Part shown: piece by piece, positions 33,320 to 42,757 of the stretch
How positions within the stretch are numbered: the first letter of the stretch is position 1
How the letters are laid out: every line of letters starts with the position of its first letter
Assembly: GCF_013359595.1 (NCBI RefSeq)
Contig: NZ_JABFMP010000023.1
Location: 1-64,000 of the forward strand
Direction of reading: 5' to 3'
Length of the DNA stretch: 64,000 nucleotides
Source of the DNA: Pseudomonas sp. C1C7
GTDB taxonomy: Bacteria; Pseudomonadota; Gammaproteobacteria; Pseudomonadales; Pseudomonadaceae
The notes under the pieces: model-generated
The model's database searches: none
The model's input: only the letters and a program-made list of their open reading frames with translations
Told to the model about the DNA's origin: nothing
Position numbers and translations under genes: made by a program

Positions 33320-34348
33320 TCAGTCGAAGGCGTTGCGATAGGCAAAGATTCCCGGCAATCCGCCGGTCATGACGAACAGCAGATTACTGCCCGCCGGATA
33401 GTCGCCCCGGCGTACCGCAGCCAGCAGACCGGCGAAGGCTTTGCCGCCGTAGACCGGATCGGTGAGCAGGCCTTCGTGGGAGGCGAGCAGGCGTACGGCT
33501 TCGAGCATGGCTTCGGTCGGTGCGCCATAGGCTTCGCCGCGCTGGCTGCCATCGACGTGGACCGACGTTTCAGCCAACGAAGTGGACGGGGAGAGCAGTT
33601 GCAGGACTTGCGTGGTTTTTTCCAGGGCCAGCGCCGCTGCCTGTTCTTCGGTGGCCAGCACCGAGTAACCGAGAACTTTGCTGGAGGAACGGGCCAGGGT
33701 GACGCCGGCCAGCAATCCAGACTGGGTGCCGGCGCTGCCGTTGGGCACGGTGATTTGTTCGAAGTGGATGCCCAGCGCATCGGCCTGACGCAGGATTTCG
33801 GCGGCGCAGGCGGCGTAACCCAGGCTGCCTCTCGGGCTGGAACCGCCCAGGGGCATGACGAAGGGATTGCGGCCTTGCTGTTTGAGCCTGTCGACCCGTT
33901 CGGCAGCGAAGGTGTCGGGCACGACACCCCGGGGCAGGCGATGGATTTTTGCGCCGAACAGCGCGTCGAGAATGACGTTGCCGTTGTGGCAGAAATCGTC
34001 GTCGCTGCGCACCGCCGACGGGGTCAGTATCAGCTCGCAGGCCAGCCCTTGCTGGGCGGCGACCGCCGCGGTCAGGCGGGCATGGTTGGATTGAAAACCG
34101 CCCCAGGTCACCAGGGTGTCGGCACCGGCAGCCAGTGCTTCGCCCAGCAGAAACTCCAGTTTGCGCAGCTTGTTGCCACCACCGCCGAGGCCGGTCAGGT
34201 CGTCGCGTTTGACGTAGAGGTTGCAGCCGTTCAACTCAGGCAGACGGCTCAGACGGTGCAGTTTCTGAATCGGTGTCGGGCCTTCGAGCAACGCCACCCG
34301 TGGGTAGGTGGCCAGCGCGGCATCAAGATGACTCAAGTCGTGGGGCAT
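33320..34348 (-). CDS. D-cysteine desulfhydrase / ACC deaminase-family PLP enzyme
   Basis: 342 residues, fold-type II PLP enzyme. KRDDLTGLGGGGNKLRKLEFLLGEAL carries the PLP Lys (in GGNKLRKLE) and GGFQSNHARLTAAVAA the phosphate loop; EGLLTDPVYGGKAFAGLL is the family's C-terminal motif. This pattern fits D-cysteine desulfhydrase (D-cysteine to pyruvate, sulfide and ammonia) better than true ACC deaminase, whose specificity residues I cannot confirm. ATG 34348 (MPHDLSHLD) chosen over 34423 on conservation. Confidence 0.85.
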   Translation of the reverse strand: MPHDLSHLDAALATYPRVALLEGPTPIQKLHRLSRLPELNGCNLYVKRDDLTGLGGGGNKLRKLEFLLGEALAAGADTLVTWGGFQSNHARLTAAVAAQQGLACELILTPSAVRSDDDFCHNGNVILDALFGAKIHRLPRGVVPDTFAAERVDRLKQQGRNPFVMPLGGSSPRGSLGYAACAAEILRQADALGIHFEQITVPNGSAGTQSGLLAGVTLARSSSKVLGYSVLATEEQAAALALEKTTQVLQLLSPSTSLAETSVHVDGSQRGEAYGAPTEAMLEAVRLLASHEGLLTDPVYGGKAFAGLLAAVRRGDYPAGSNLLFVMTGGLPGIFAYRNAFD

Positions 34349-34438
34349 GAAGGATCGCCTTCTTGGAGGGAAGAGAGCTGTGGATCGGCCACTGTAAAAA
34401 GCGCACGGGGGAAGATATAGCACTGCCGGGTAATTACT

Positions 34439-34460
34439 GTTGATACATCATGTAATCAAC
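34439..34460. promoter_or_regulatory. Dyad GTTGAT-N10-ATCAAC
   Basis: Inverted hexamers with an internal ACAT/ATGT match, 91 bp upstream of the minus-strand desulfhydrase gene in its 279-bp divergent region with the MFS gene. LysR/GntR-like spacing; regulator unknown. A lone REP half (GAGCAGGCTCGCTCCCAC) follows at about 34499-34517. Confidence 0.4.
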
Positions 34461-34627
34461 CCCCACAGGCTTTGCGGGTATATGCAAAATCATTGTGCGA
34501 GCAGGCTCGCTCCCACAGGGGAAATGGTGTGGTATCTAAATCGAAGATAGCTGCTGCCTGATTAAATCGTTATTTGAGATATCGCCTTTGCGCGTAGAGT
34601 CGGCCCGACTGAAGTAAGGAAGGGCAG

Positions 34628-35845
34628 ATGATGAACAGCGTGAAAGCAACAACGGCCCAGCAACCGGCCAGCCCATGGCGAGGCACGGTGGCGGGGTTTT
34701 CGGCGAGTCTTGTGGGGATCGGGCTGGCGCGGTTTGCCTATACGCCGTTGCTGCCGGCGATTGTCGGTGCTCACTGGTTCGATGCGTCCAGGGCGGCTTA
34801 CCTGGGGGCGGCGAATCTGGCGGGGTATCTGGCCGGGGCGCTGTTCGGGCGTTCGCTGGCGGCGAAAACCTCAACCCGCTTCACCCTCAGGGCAATGATG
34901 CTGCTGGCGAGCATCGCGTTTTTCGCCTGTGCCTATCCCGTGTCCTTCGCCTGGTTTTTCGCCTGGCGCCTGCTCTCCGGTGTCGCCGGCGGGGCGCTGA
35001 TGGTGCTGGCCGCGCCAACCGTTCTGGCTCATGTGCCAGCCTCCCGTCGAGGCCTGGCCGGCGGGGTGATTTTCATGGGCGTCGGAGTCGGGATCGCGGC
35101 GTCCGGCACGTTGGTGCCGCTCTTATTGCAACAAGGCCTGGCGCAGACCTGGCTCGGCTTGGGCCTGATCGCGCTGTTGCTCACCGCCATCGCCTGGCAT
35201 GGCTGGCCGAGTGAAAACACCAGCGCAGCCAACACGGTCCACCACCGCCGCGCACCCTCCAGCGGCACCCTCAAGGCGCTGTATGTCGAATACGCACTCA
35301 ACGCCGCAGGCTGGGTGCCGCACATGATTTTCCTGGTGGACTTCGTCGCCCGGGGCCTCGGCCAGGGCCTGCAAACCGGCGCGCAATACTGGGTGCTGTT
35401 CGGCCTTGGCGCCACCGTCGGCCCGTTGCTGGCTGGAGCGCTGGCTGACCGGATTGGCTTCGGTCGGGCGCTGCGGGCCGCGTTCATCATCGAGGCGATC
35501 AGCGTCGCCGCACCGGCCCTGGGATTGGGCACGGTCTGGCTCATGGCTTCCAGCGTCATCGTCGGCGCCTTCGTCACCGGCACCGTGCCGCTGGTGCTGG
35601 GACGTCTGCAGGAAGTGCTCGCCCGGCATCCCGCGCAACAAGCCGCCGCGTGGCAAACCGCAACCGTGGGCTTCGCGCTGTTCCAGGCTGTCGCCGCCTA
35701 TGGCCTGTCGTTCCTGTTTTCCTACAGCGGCGGTCACTATCGTCTGCTGTTCGGCATCGGCACGGTGGCCATGTTGATCGCCTTTGTCATCGATGTATTG
35801 GCAGCAATCCGCAGCGCCGAATCTACGGAGCACACTCCAACGTGA
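34628..35845 (+). CDS. YbfB/YjiJ-family MFS transporter
   Basis: 405 residues, 12 helices. GLARFAYTPLLPAIVGAHWFDASRAAYLGAANLAGYLAGAL is the conserved YbfB/YjiJ opening. AAGGAAGG is 5 nt before the ATG. Its stop overlaps the GTG start of the next MFS gene. The family is poorly characterised. Confidence 0.85.
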   Translation: MMNSVKATTAQQPASPWRGTVAGFSASLVGIGLARFAYTPLLPAIVGAHWFDASRAAYLGAANLAGYLAGALFGRSLAAKTSTRFTLRAMMLLASIAFFACAYPVSFAWFFAWRLLSGVAGGALMVLAAPTVLAHVPASRRGLAGGVIFMGVGVGIAASGTLVPLLLQQGLAQTWLGLGLIALLLTAIAWHGWPSENTSAANTVHHRRAPSSGTLKALYVEYALNAAGWVPHMIFLVDFVARGLGQGLQTGAQYWVLFGLGATVGPLLAGALADRIGFGRALRAAFIIEAISVAAPALGLGTVWLMASSVIVGAFVTGTVPLVLGRLQEVLARHPAQQAAAWQTATVGFALFQAVAAYGLSFLFSYSGGHYRLLFGIGTVAMLIAFVIDVLAAIRSAESTEHTPT

Positions 35846-37089
35846 ATTATGCAGACCGCAATCTCCCTTACTGGCGCCGCAACCTGGCGGTTTGTGTGTT
35901 CGGCTCGTTCACCACGCTGGTGAGCCTGACCATGCTGCTGCCGTTCCTGCCGCTGTATGTGCAACAACTGGGCTTCACGGCCCAGGCCGATGTGGTGCAG
36001 TGGTCCGCCGTGGCCTTTGGCGCGACGTTCTTCGGCACGGCGATCACCGCGCCGCTCTGGGGCCGGCTGGCGGATCGATTCGGGCGCAAGCCGATGCTGA
36101 TCCGCGCCGCCATCGGTATGGCCATTGTGATGTCGTTGATCGGGCTGGCCCGCGATGTCACTGACTTGGTGGTGCTACGCCTCATTGCCGGTCTGATCGG
36201 TGGCTATGCCTCGGCATCGATTGTGATGATCGGCTCGCAAGTGCCCCGAGAAAAAGCCGGATGGGCGCTGGGCGTGCTGTCGACCGGCGCCTTGTCCGGC
36301 AACCTGATCGGGCCGCTGGTCGGCGGTTTCCTGCCGCAGTGGGTCGGCATTCGCGGGACCTTTTTCGTTGGCGCAGCGGTGATCGCCGTGGCGGCGCTGG
36401 CCACCATCCTGTTGGTCCGCGAGGATTTTCAGCGTGGCGTGGACGGCTCGCAACGCACAAAAAACAGCGCGGACAAACAAGACAGCACCCGCTGGCCAAT
36501 CATCGCCGCGCTGCTGGTGACCGCCATGATGGTGCTGCTGGCGAACATGTCGATCGAACCGATCATCACCGTCTACATCGGTCATCTGGGTGTGGCCTTC
36601 GATGATCAGGCGCGAGTGGCCGGCGTGGTGATGGCCGCTTCGGCCCTGGGCAGCATCCTGACCGCCGCGCGACTGGGCGCACTGGCCGATCGTATCGGCG
36701 GCTGGAACGTGATCATCGGTTGTCTGGTACTGACCGGCATCCTCATGCTGCCCCAGGCGTACGTCACGCAGTGGTGGCAACTGGCGGTGCTGCGCGGGCT
36801 GATGGGCATGACCCTGGCGGGACTGCTGCCGGCGATCGCCAAGCTGATTCGCGGTGCCGTGCAAGCGCACAACACCGGCAAGATCCTGGGCTACCTGCAA
36901 TCGGCGCAGTTCTCCGGGCAGGTGATCGGGCCCTTGATCGGCGGCCAGATCGGCGCGCATTCAGGACTGCATCACGTGTTTCTGGTGACCGGCGCACTGC
37001 TGGTGCTGTGTGCCGGTATCAATGGCTGGATAAAGAGCCGTTTCGATGGTGCGCCCGCAGGTCTTGATCAGTCTACAGCGCCACGCTAG
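35842..37089 (+). CDS. MFS multidrug-type transporter (DHA1-like)
   Basis: 415 residues beginning at GTG 35842 (GTGA overlap with the previous stop). Motif A is clear (GRLADRFGRKPML between helices 2 and 3) as is the motif C-like GALSGNLIGPLVGGFL. A long hydrophilic central loop (REDFQRGVDGSQRTKNSADKQ) separates the two six-helix halves. Probable drug/metabolite:H+ antiporter. Its 3' end overlaps the convergent LysR gene by 17 bp. Confidence 0.85.
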   Translation: MNYADRNLPYWRRNLAVCVFGSFTTLVSLTMLLPFLPLYVQQLGFTAQADVVQWSAVAFGATFFGTAITAPLWGRLADRFGRKPMLIRAAIGMAIVMSLIGLARDVTDLVVLRLIAGLIGGYASASIVMIGSQVPREKAGWALGVLSTGALSGNLIGPLVGGFLPQWVGIRGTFFVGAAVIAVAALATILLVREDFQRGVDGSQRTKNSADKQDSTRWPIIAALLVTAMMVLLANMSIEPIITVYIGHLGVAFDDQARVAGVVMAASALGSILTAARLGALADRIGGWNVIIGCLVLTGILMLPQAYVTQWWQLAVLRGLMGMTLAGLLPAIAKLIRGAVQAHNTGKILGYLQSAQFSGQVIGPLIGGQIGAHSGLHHVFLVTGALLVLCAGINGWIKSRFDGAPAGLDQSTAPR

Positions 37090-37957
37090 GGACTTCGTCC
37101 TCGCGCACGCTTTGCAGAAAAGTCGCCAGGGCACTGGAGAAGTAGCCGTCGATGCGGCGCACGAAGACGGTCTCGACCTGCGCCATGTCCGCCGGCAGAT
37201 CGTGCACCGCAACCAGGCCTTCGCGGGCCGCATTGGCCGCGACACCTCGGGGCAAGAGGCTGATGCCGACACCGGCCGAGACGCAGGCGATGATGGCTTC
37301 GATGGAGCCGAATTCCAGCGGCTCCGGGGCGACGATGCCGAGGCTGGTCAGCAGCGTGTCCAGGCGCTGGCGATAGGAGCAGCCGATGCGAAACACCACG
37401 GTCTTCAGGTTCTCGACCTCGGCGATCGCTTGCAGGCTGTGCAGGGCAGGGGACGTCACCAGCACCAGCTCTTCGCGGAAGGCTTCTTCGCTGTGCAGCT
37501 CCGGATGGTGGACGGGGCCGGCGACGAACGCGCCCTCCAGCTTGCAGTCGATAACGCCCTGGATCAGGCTGCAGGTGGTGCCGGTGCGCACCACCGGGCG
37601 GACATCGGGATAAGCCTTGGCGAACTGCGCGATCAGGCGCGGCAGGCGCATGGCCAGGGTGGTTTCCAGGGTACCGATTTCCAGCACGCCCCTGGGCTGA
37701 CCGTCATCCCGCGCGGCGCTGGAAGCATCCAGCAAAAGCTTCGACAGCCGGGCCGCGAAGGGCAGGATGCGCCGCCCCGCAGGCGTCACCTGAACCCCCT
37801 TGGCGCTGCGTTGAAACAGCGCCACCCCCAGCTCGCTCTCCAGCGCGCGAATCCTCGCCGACACGTTGGATTGCACGGTGTTCAGCTCATTGGCGGCCTT
37901 GTTCATGCTGCCGTGGCGCGCCACTGCATCCACCACCTTCAGATCCGCAACTTCCAT
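37073..37957 (-). CDS. LysR-family transcriptional regulator
   Basis: 294 residues. HTH in residues 1-60 (LKVVDAVARHGSMNKAANELNTVQSNVSARIRALE), effector domain 90-290. ATG 37957 has AGGTGA 5 nt upstream. Divergent from the DUF485/ActP/cytochrome b561/nitronate monooxygenase operon, which it likely activates; convergent and overlapping with the MFS gene. Confidence 0.9.
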   Translation of the reverse strand: MEVADLKVVDAVARHGSMNKAANELNTVQSNVSARIRALESELGVALFQRSAKGVQVTPAGRRILPFAARLSKLLLDASSAARDDGQPRGVLEIGTLETTLAMRLPRLIAQFAKAYPDVRPVVRTGTTCSLIQGVIDCKLEGAFVAGPVHHPELHSEEAFREELVLVTSPALHSLQAIAEVENLKTVVFRIGCSYRQRLDTLLTSLGIVAPEPLEFGSIEAIIACVSAGVGISLLPRGVAANAAREGLVAVHDLPADMAQVETVFVRRIDGYFSSALATFLQSVREDEVPSVAL

Positions 37958-38072
37958 CGCCATCACCTATCTGCAAAAGTCATAACTGCTGGCGAATCTA
38001 ATGCTTCTGGCAGATGAGCGAAAGGGCCGTTCGGCAAATTTCAGTTTCACCAAAACAGATCAACTGAATCAC

Positions 38073-38084
38073 AAATGATCATTT
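38073..38084. promoter_or_regulatory. 12-bp palindrome AAATGATCATTT in the LysR/DUF485 divergent region
   Basis: Perfect palindrome about 120 bp before the DUF485 gene and 115 bp before the LysR gene, in the 247-bp AT-richer spacer. Position fits a LysR recognition site. Confidence 0.45.
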
Positions 38085-38204
38085 TACTTGATGGTTTGGC
38101 GGGCATAGGTTGAAGGGGCACAGATACCGCAGCCAGTGGCGGATCGAGTCTGAATCTGAGGCTGTGGAACAACAATAACGCAACCACTGCTACACGGAGT
38201 CAAC

Positions 38205-38519
38205 GTGAACCATGCAACTGAATCGGCCAGAATTCGCAATCATCCGCGTTACAGGGAACTGGTTTCACGGCAACGAAGATTCGTCGCCGGGCTTACCGCA
38301 GCCACCCTTGTTCCGTACTTCACGTTCATCCTCGTCGCCGCCTTCGCGCCCCAGCTGCTAGCGACGAAGCTTTCCGCCACCAGCATCATCAACATCGGCT
38401 GGCCCCTGGGCCTGGTGTTCATCGTCGGCGCCTGGTTGTTCACCGGGCTCTACATCCTGCGGGCCAACGGTGAGTTCGACACCCTGACCGCGCAAATCCG
38501 CGCGGGGGTGATCGTATGA
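38205..38519 (+). CDS. DUF485 small membrane protein (partner of ActP-type symporter)
   Basis: 104 residues with two membrane helices (FVAGLTAATLVPYFTFILVAAFAP and INIGWPLGLVFIVGAWLFTGLYI) and the family's RYRELVSRQRRF start and YILRANGEFD end. GTG start with GGAG 6 nt upstream. DUF485 proteins (YjcH-like) are encoded directly before acetate/solute:sodium symporters, as here (4-bp overlap). Confidence 0.9.
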   Translation: MNHATESARIRNHPRYRELVSRQRRFVAGLTAATLVPYFTFILVAAFAPQLLATKLSATSIINIGWPLGLVFIVGAWLFTGLYILRANGEFDTLTAQIRAGVIV

Positions 38520-40189
38520 AGCGCCTCCCGCGAAACCTCATCCTTGCGCTTGCGCTGAGTGCCTCCGCGGCGCGTGCCTTGGCCGGCGACGTGCTGCAGA
38601 CCGTCGAAAAGCAGCCGATCAACTTCACTGCGATCAGCATGTTCCTGGTCTTCGTCGTGACCACCCTCGGCATCACCTATTGGGCGGCTTCGAAGACCCG
38701 TTCCATGGACGATTTCTACAACGCCGGCGGCGGTATCACCGGTTTTCAGAACGGCCTGGCGCTGGCCGGCGACTACATGTCGGCGGCGGCGCTGCTGGGT
38801 GTCACCAGCATGATCTTCTTCAACGGTTTCGACGGCGTGCTGTACTCCATCAGCTTCTTCGTCGCCTGGCCGCTGCTGCTGTTCCTGTTTGCCGAACGCA
38901 TTCGCAACCTGGGGCGCATCACCCTCTCGGACATCGCTTCGTTCCGCCTCGACCAGAACCGTATCCGCACCATGACCGCCTTCGGCTCGCTGACGGTGGT
39001 GTGCTTTTACCTGGTGGTGCAGATGGTCGGCGCCGGGCAGTTGATCCAGTTGCTGTTCGGCCTGCCGTACAACTACGCGGTGATTGCCGTGGGCTTGCTG
39101 ATGGCGGTCTACGTGACGTTCGGCGGCATGGTCGCAACCACCTGGGTGCAGATCATCAAGGCCGGGCTGCTGTTGCTGGGCGGAACCCTGCTGGCGTTTC
39201 TGGCGCTGAGCAAGTTCGGATTCTCTTTCGATCTGATGTTCGAAAAAGCCGTGGCCGCGCACCACGATGGCGAGCGGATTCTGCTGCCGAGCAAACTGGT
39301 GGCCGATCCGCTGTCGCTGATCTCGCTGTCCCTGGGCCTGGTGTTCGGCACCGCCGGATTGCCGCACATCCTCATGCGTTTCTTCACCGTGCCCGACGCC
39401 AGGCAAGCGCGCAAATCGGTGTTCGTCGCCACCGGCTTCATCGGCTTTTTCTACCTGATCGTCGCGGTGCTGGGGCTGGCCGCCATCGTGATCGTCGGGC
39501 AGGACCCGGCCTTCTACGAATCCGGCAATCTGGCCGGCAAGTTGATCGGCGGCGGCAACATGCCGGTGATGCACCTGGCGAAAGCCGTGGGCGGTGACCT
39601 GTTGCTCGGTTTCATTTCCGCCGTGGCGTTCGCGACGATTCTGGCGGTGGTGTCCGGGTTGACCATGGCCGGCACCTCGGCGATTTCCCATGACCTGTAC
39701 GTGATGGTGGTGCGCAAGGGCAAGGCCGATGCAAAGGACGAGCGCCGCGTTTCCCGTATCGCTTCGGTGGGCATCGGCATCGTCGCGGTGGTGCTGGGGA
39801 TCCTGTTCAAGGACCAGAACATCGCGTTCCTCGTGGCGCTGACCTTTGGTGTGGCCGCGTCGGTGAATTTCCCGATCCTGGTGCTCTCGATGTACTGGAA
39901 GGGCCTGACCACCCGCGGCGCCTTGATCGGCGGCGTCGCCGGCCTGATCAGCGCGGTGGGCCTGGTGATCCTGTCGCCGGCGGTCTGGGTCAAGGTGCTG
40001 GGCAATGCCGAGGCGATCTTCCCCTACGACTACCCGGCGATCATTTCGATGAACGTGGCGTTCCTCTTCACCTGGCTGGGCTCGGTCACTGACAGAAGTC
40101 GCTCCGCGGGGCTGGAACGCGAGCGCTTTGACGACCAGTTGATTCGCGCCCAGACCGGGCTTGGCGCCGCGCAGGCGGTCAATCACTGA
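38516..40189 (+). CDS. ActP-type cation/acetate symporter (SSS family)
   Basis: 557 residues. An N-terminal signal-like segment precedes the sodium:solute symporter core: DDFYNAGGGITGFQNGLALAGDYMSAAALLG, VGAGQLIQLLFGLPY, TFGGMVATTWVQIIKAGLLL, GTAGLPHILMRFFTVPD and ATILAVVSGLTMAGTSAISHDLY. These match ActP. ATG overlaps the DUF485 stop. The linked b561 and nitronate monooxygenase genes are not usual for acetate uptake, so another short carboxylate is possible. Confidence 0.88.
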   Translation: MKRLPRNLILALALSASAARALAGDVLQTVEKQPINFTAISMFLVFVVTTLGITYWAASKTRSMDDFYNAGGGITGFQNGLALAGDYMSAAALLGVTSMIFFNGFDGVLYSISFFVAWPLLLFLFAERIRNLGRITLSDIASFRLDQNRIRTMTAFGSLTVVCFYLVVQMVGAGQLIQLLFGLPYNYAVIAVGLLMAVYVTFGGMVATTWVQIIKAGLLLLGGTLLAFLALSKFGFSFDLMFEKAVAAHHDGERILLPSKLVADPLSLISLSLGLVFGTAGLPHILMRFFTVPDARQARKSVFVATGFIGFFYLIVAVLGLAAIVIVGQDPAFYESGNLAGKLIGGGNMPVMHLAKAVGGDLLLGFISAVAFATILAVVSGLTMAGTSAISHDLYVMVVRKGKADAKDERRVSRIASVGIGIVAVVLGILFKDQNIAFLVALTFGVAASVNFPILVLSMYWKGLTTRGALIGGVAGLISAVGLVILSPAVWVKVLGNAEAIFPYDYPAIISMNVAFLFTWLGSVTDRSRSAGLERERFDDQLIRAQTGLGAAQAVNH

Positions 40190-40237
40190 TCGCGTGTTCC
40201 TTTTCCTGATTGGCATTCGCTGCAAAAGGAGTCAGCC

Positions 40238-40792
40238 ATGCAACTCAAAGACAATGGCTTGAGATTTTCCCCCATCACCATCGCCCTGCATTGGGTCGTG
40301 GCGTTTTCCCTGCTGGCGATTTTCGGCCTGCAACTGATGATCGGCCAGGCCTCCGTCGAGGCACTGCGAAGCGAGCTGGTAAGGGTGCAGAACCTGGTCG
40401 GCCTGGTGCTGTTTCTCGTCTCGATCTACCGCTTCTGGGCGCGGGTCACGGCTTACCATCCGCTGCCCGTGGGCACGCCCAACCCCATCGAAGTGATCAT
40501 CAGCCGCTCGGTGGCGGTGTCGCTGGCGCTGGCCATGGTGCTGCTGCCCGTCGCGGTCTGGGCTTCGCGCTGCGCGGGCGGCGAAGTGGTGGAGCTGCCC
40601 GGCGGCGGGTGGATCCCGAGCCTGCTGCCGGTCAATGCGACGCTCAAGCACGTGGTCGATGTGCTGTTCAACATCGGCGCCTCGGCGTTCCTTGCCGGGC
40701 TTGGGCTGCATATTTTCGGCGCGGTCAAGAATCACTTTCTCCTGAAGAACAACACGCTCAAGCGCATGCTGGGCAAACACGTGGAGCTGTGA
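40238..40792 (+). CDS. Cytochrome b561 (CybB-type diheme membrane protein)
   Basis: 184 residues, four helices, with heme-ligand His in the expected places: His18 (TIALHWVVAF) on helix 1 and His near 137 and 155 (LKHVVDV, GLGLHIFGAVKNHF) on helices 3-4. Family members pass electrons between quinol and superoxide or other partners. Lies 48 bp after the symporter gene and 2 bp before the monooxygenase gene, in the same operon. Confidence 0.88.
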   Translation: MQLKDNGLRFSPITIALHWVVAFSLLAIFGLQLMIGQASVEALRSELVRVQNLVGLVLFLVSIYRFWARVTAYHPLPVGTPNPIEVIISRSVAVSLALAMVLLPVAVWASRCAGGEVVELPGGGWIPSLLPVNATLKHVVDVLFNIGASAFLAGLGLHIFGAVKNHFLLKNNTLKRMLGKHVEL

Positions 40793-40794
40793 GC

Positions 40795-41775
40795 ATGAAC
40801 CAGGACAGATTCGATTTTGCCGGGAACGCCATCACCCGATTGTGCGGTGTGAAGTATCCGATTTTCCTCGGCGGCATGGCGGCCATTTCCGGTCCGCAAC
40901 TGGTGGCTGCCGTGGCCAATGCCGGAGGCATGGGGGTGATCGGCGGTCTGCGCCTGCCGCCGCTGGCCTTGCGCCGCTGGATCCAGGAGACCCGCGAGCT
41001 GACCGACCGGCCATTTGGCGTGAACCTGGTGCCGCAGTTCGGTGGCCCGGATGTGTTCGAGGCGCAGTTCCAGGTGATCCTCAAGGAAAAGCCCAAACTG
41101 CTGTCGCTGTTTTACGCCGAAAAGTACTCCGCCGACATGATTCCCCGGGCCAAGGACGCCGGGCTGCTGGTGATGGTCCAGGCAGGCTCGGTGGAGCTGG
41201 CGCACATCGCCTTGGCCCAAGGCGCAGATATCATCATCGCCCAGGGCAGTGAAAGCGGCGGACACCTCAATCGCGGCACCATCGGCATCATGCCGCTGCT
41301 GACCTCGATCCTCGCCATCTCCGAAGGCCGGCCGGTGCTGGCGGCCGGCGGCGTGACCAACGGCGACGATGTGCGGGCGCTGATGTCCCTCGGCGCGTCC
41401 GGGGTGGTGGTGGGCACGGCGTTCATCGCCACCGAAGAGTCGAACGCGCATCCGCTGTACAAACAGAAGATCGTCGAAGCGACCACCGATGACACCGAGT
41501 ACCGCACCGGTTATTCGTTCGGCTGGACCTACGGCACGCCGCATCGGGTGATCCCGAATCGGGACAAATGGAATTTGCTGCGCCTGATCGGCGGCGGCGC
41601 CCGAGCCATCGACAAACCGCGCATGGCCGAAAAGTTGTCGCTGTATGCGGGGCAGGGGGTGGGCAAGATCCACAGCGTCGTGCCGGCGGCGCAGCGGGTG
41701 GCGGAGTTGGCGGGTGGGTTGGTCGAACGGATGCCAGTGGAAGCCGTAAAACAGAGATGGGCAATGCCCTTGTAG
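40795..41775 (+). CDS. Nitronate monooxygenase (2-nitropropane dioxygenase family)
   Basis: 326 residues, FMN-binding TIM barrel: RLCGVKYPIFLGGMAAISGPQLVAAVANAGGMGVIGG, IIIAQGSESGGHLNRGT (His of the nitronate site) and PVLAAGGVTNGDDVRALMSLGASGVVVGTAF (phosphate loop). It oxidises nitronates such as propionate-3-nitronate. GGAG 8 nt before ATG 40795, 2 bp after the b561 stop. Together with a carboxylate symporter the operon could take up and detoxify or use a nitro-carboxylate. Confidence 0.87.
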   Translation: MNQDRFDFAGNAITRLCGVKYPIFLGGMAAISGPQLVAAVANAGGMGVIGGLRLPPLALRRWIQETRELTDRPFGVNLVPQFGGPDVFEAQFQVILKEKPKLLSLFYAEKYSADMIPRAKDAGLLVMVQAGSVELAHIALAQGADIIIAQGSESGGHLNRGTIGIMPLLTSILAISEGRPVLAAGGVTNGDDVRALMSLGASGVVVGTAFIATEESNAHPLYKQKIVEATTDDTEYRTGYSFGWTYGTPHRVIPNRDKWNLLRLIGGGARAIDKPRMAEKLSLYAGQGVGKIHSVVPAAQRVAELAGGLVERMPVEAVKQRWAMPL

Positions 41776-41932
41776 GAGCGAGGCTTGCCCGCGAAGGCGT
41801 CAGGTCAATCGACATCAATAGTGACTGACCCAACGCTTTCGCGGGCAAGCCTCGCTCCCACAGGATTTGAGTCGTCAACGGATCGCGTGTTCGACACAAA
41901 ACACCGTGGGAGCGAGCCTGCTCGTTCCCACA
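41772..41932. repeat. REP inverted pair plus an extra self-complementary REP
   Basis: A GGAGCGAGGCTTGCCCGCGA doublet (41772-41863) is followed at 41906-41932 by GTGGGAGCGAGC-CT-GCTCGTTCCCAC. Between convergent genes. Confidence 0.85.
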
Positions 41933-41947
41933 ATGGGTCCATGTGTA

Positions 41948-42685
41948 TCAGAAGACTTTGCTGACGCTCGCCACCACCGTGGCGCTGCACACATCATCGA
42001 ACCCCCAGTTACTGGCGCACTGGCTCTTCGACAAATCGGTGTCGATGTAGCTCAACCCTAGCATCACACCCGCCAGTTCATGGCTCAGCTTGACCTCCCA
42101 TTCGCGGTACGAATCCTCGGCGTGGCCGGAGGCCGAGTACAGGTGCGGGTCCTTGAAGTCCATGTTGCCGTATCGCAGCTTCAAACCGGTGTCGTAGGGC
42201 AGTTGGGTTTCGTAGCCCACATAGCTGTAAAGCGAGTTCTGCTTGCTGTCGACGCCCGGTGCATCGTCGGAGTAGTAGGCCCCGAGTTTCACCCCGTAGA
42301 CACTGAGAATCCCGTAGACCTCACTCTGATTGAACTGGCTTTCCTTCGGGTAGGAATACTTCAGATATCCCAGATCCAGGCTGACCTCTTCAGTCGCCTC
42401 CCACAGCCAGCCGCCGTAGTAATCGATTTCCTGGCGGGTCTTCAAACCACCACCAAAATCGACATTGGAACTCCAGGCCCCCAGGTACAGGCCGCTGCTG
42501 TGGGTCAGGGTGGTGCCGGCCTGGATCGCCGGGTCGTTCTGGGTTTGCGAGATGCCGCGGGTGCGGTAATCGCTGGCCAGGGTCAGGTCCACCAGTACGG
42601 CGAAGTCGTCATTCAAGGGTATCGCCTGGCTGCACAGCGGCAGCACGCTCAGGGATCCGAGGGCGAACAGGGTCAAGGCTTTCAT
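41948..42685 (-). CDS. TorF-family putative outer-membrane porin
   Basis: 245 residues. Signal peptide MKALTLFALGSLSVLPLCSQA, then alternating amphipathic strands: VDLTLASDYRTRGISQTQNDPAIQAG is the TorF family hallmark, and the chain ends in SVSKVF with a C-terminal Phe for beta-barrel assembly. ATG 42685 chosen as it opens the signal; a longer frame to 42733 lacks one. Two Cys near the end (QCASNWGFDDVCS) may form a disulfide. Confidence 0.87.
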   Translation of the reverse strand: MKALTLFALGSLSVLPLCSQAIPLNDDFAVLVDLTLASDYRTRGISQTQNDPAIQAGTTLTHSSGLYLGAWSSNVDFGGGLKTRQEIDYYGGWLWEATEEVSLDLGYLKYSYPKESQFNQSEVYGILSVYGVKLGAYYSDDAPGVDSKQNSLYSYVGYETQLPYDTGLKLRYGNMDFKDPHLYSASGHAEDSYREWEVKLSHELAGVMLGLSYIDTDLSKSQCASNWGFDDVCSATVVASVSKVF

Positions 42686-42757
42686 GGGTTGCGTCCCGCT
42701 ATTGTGATTGTTATGGGCAGTTTTTCGGGGCAAGGCTCAATGGCGACCACGATCCCT

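Noticed and set aside
33320..34348. True ACC deaminase (acdS)
   Set aside because: The pattern fits the D-cysteine desulfhydrase branch better and the residues that define ACC deaminase could not be confirmed by eye.
38450..40225. Long minus-strand open frame opposite the ActP-type gene
   Set aside because: Shadow of the symporter gene; product is repetitive His/Gln/Arg/Asp with no recognisable fold.
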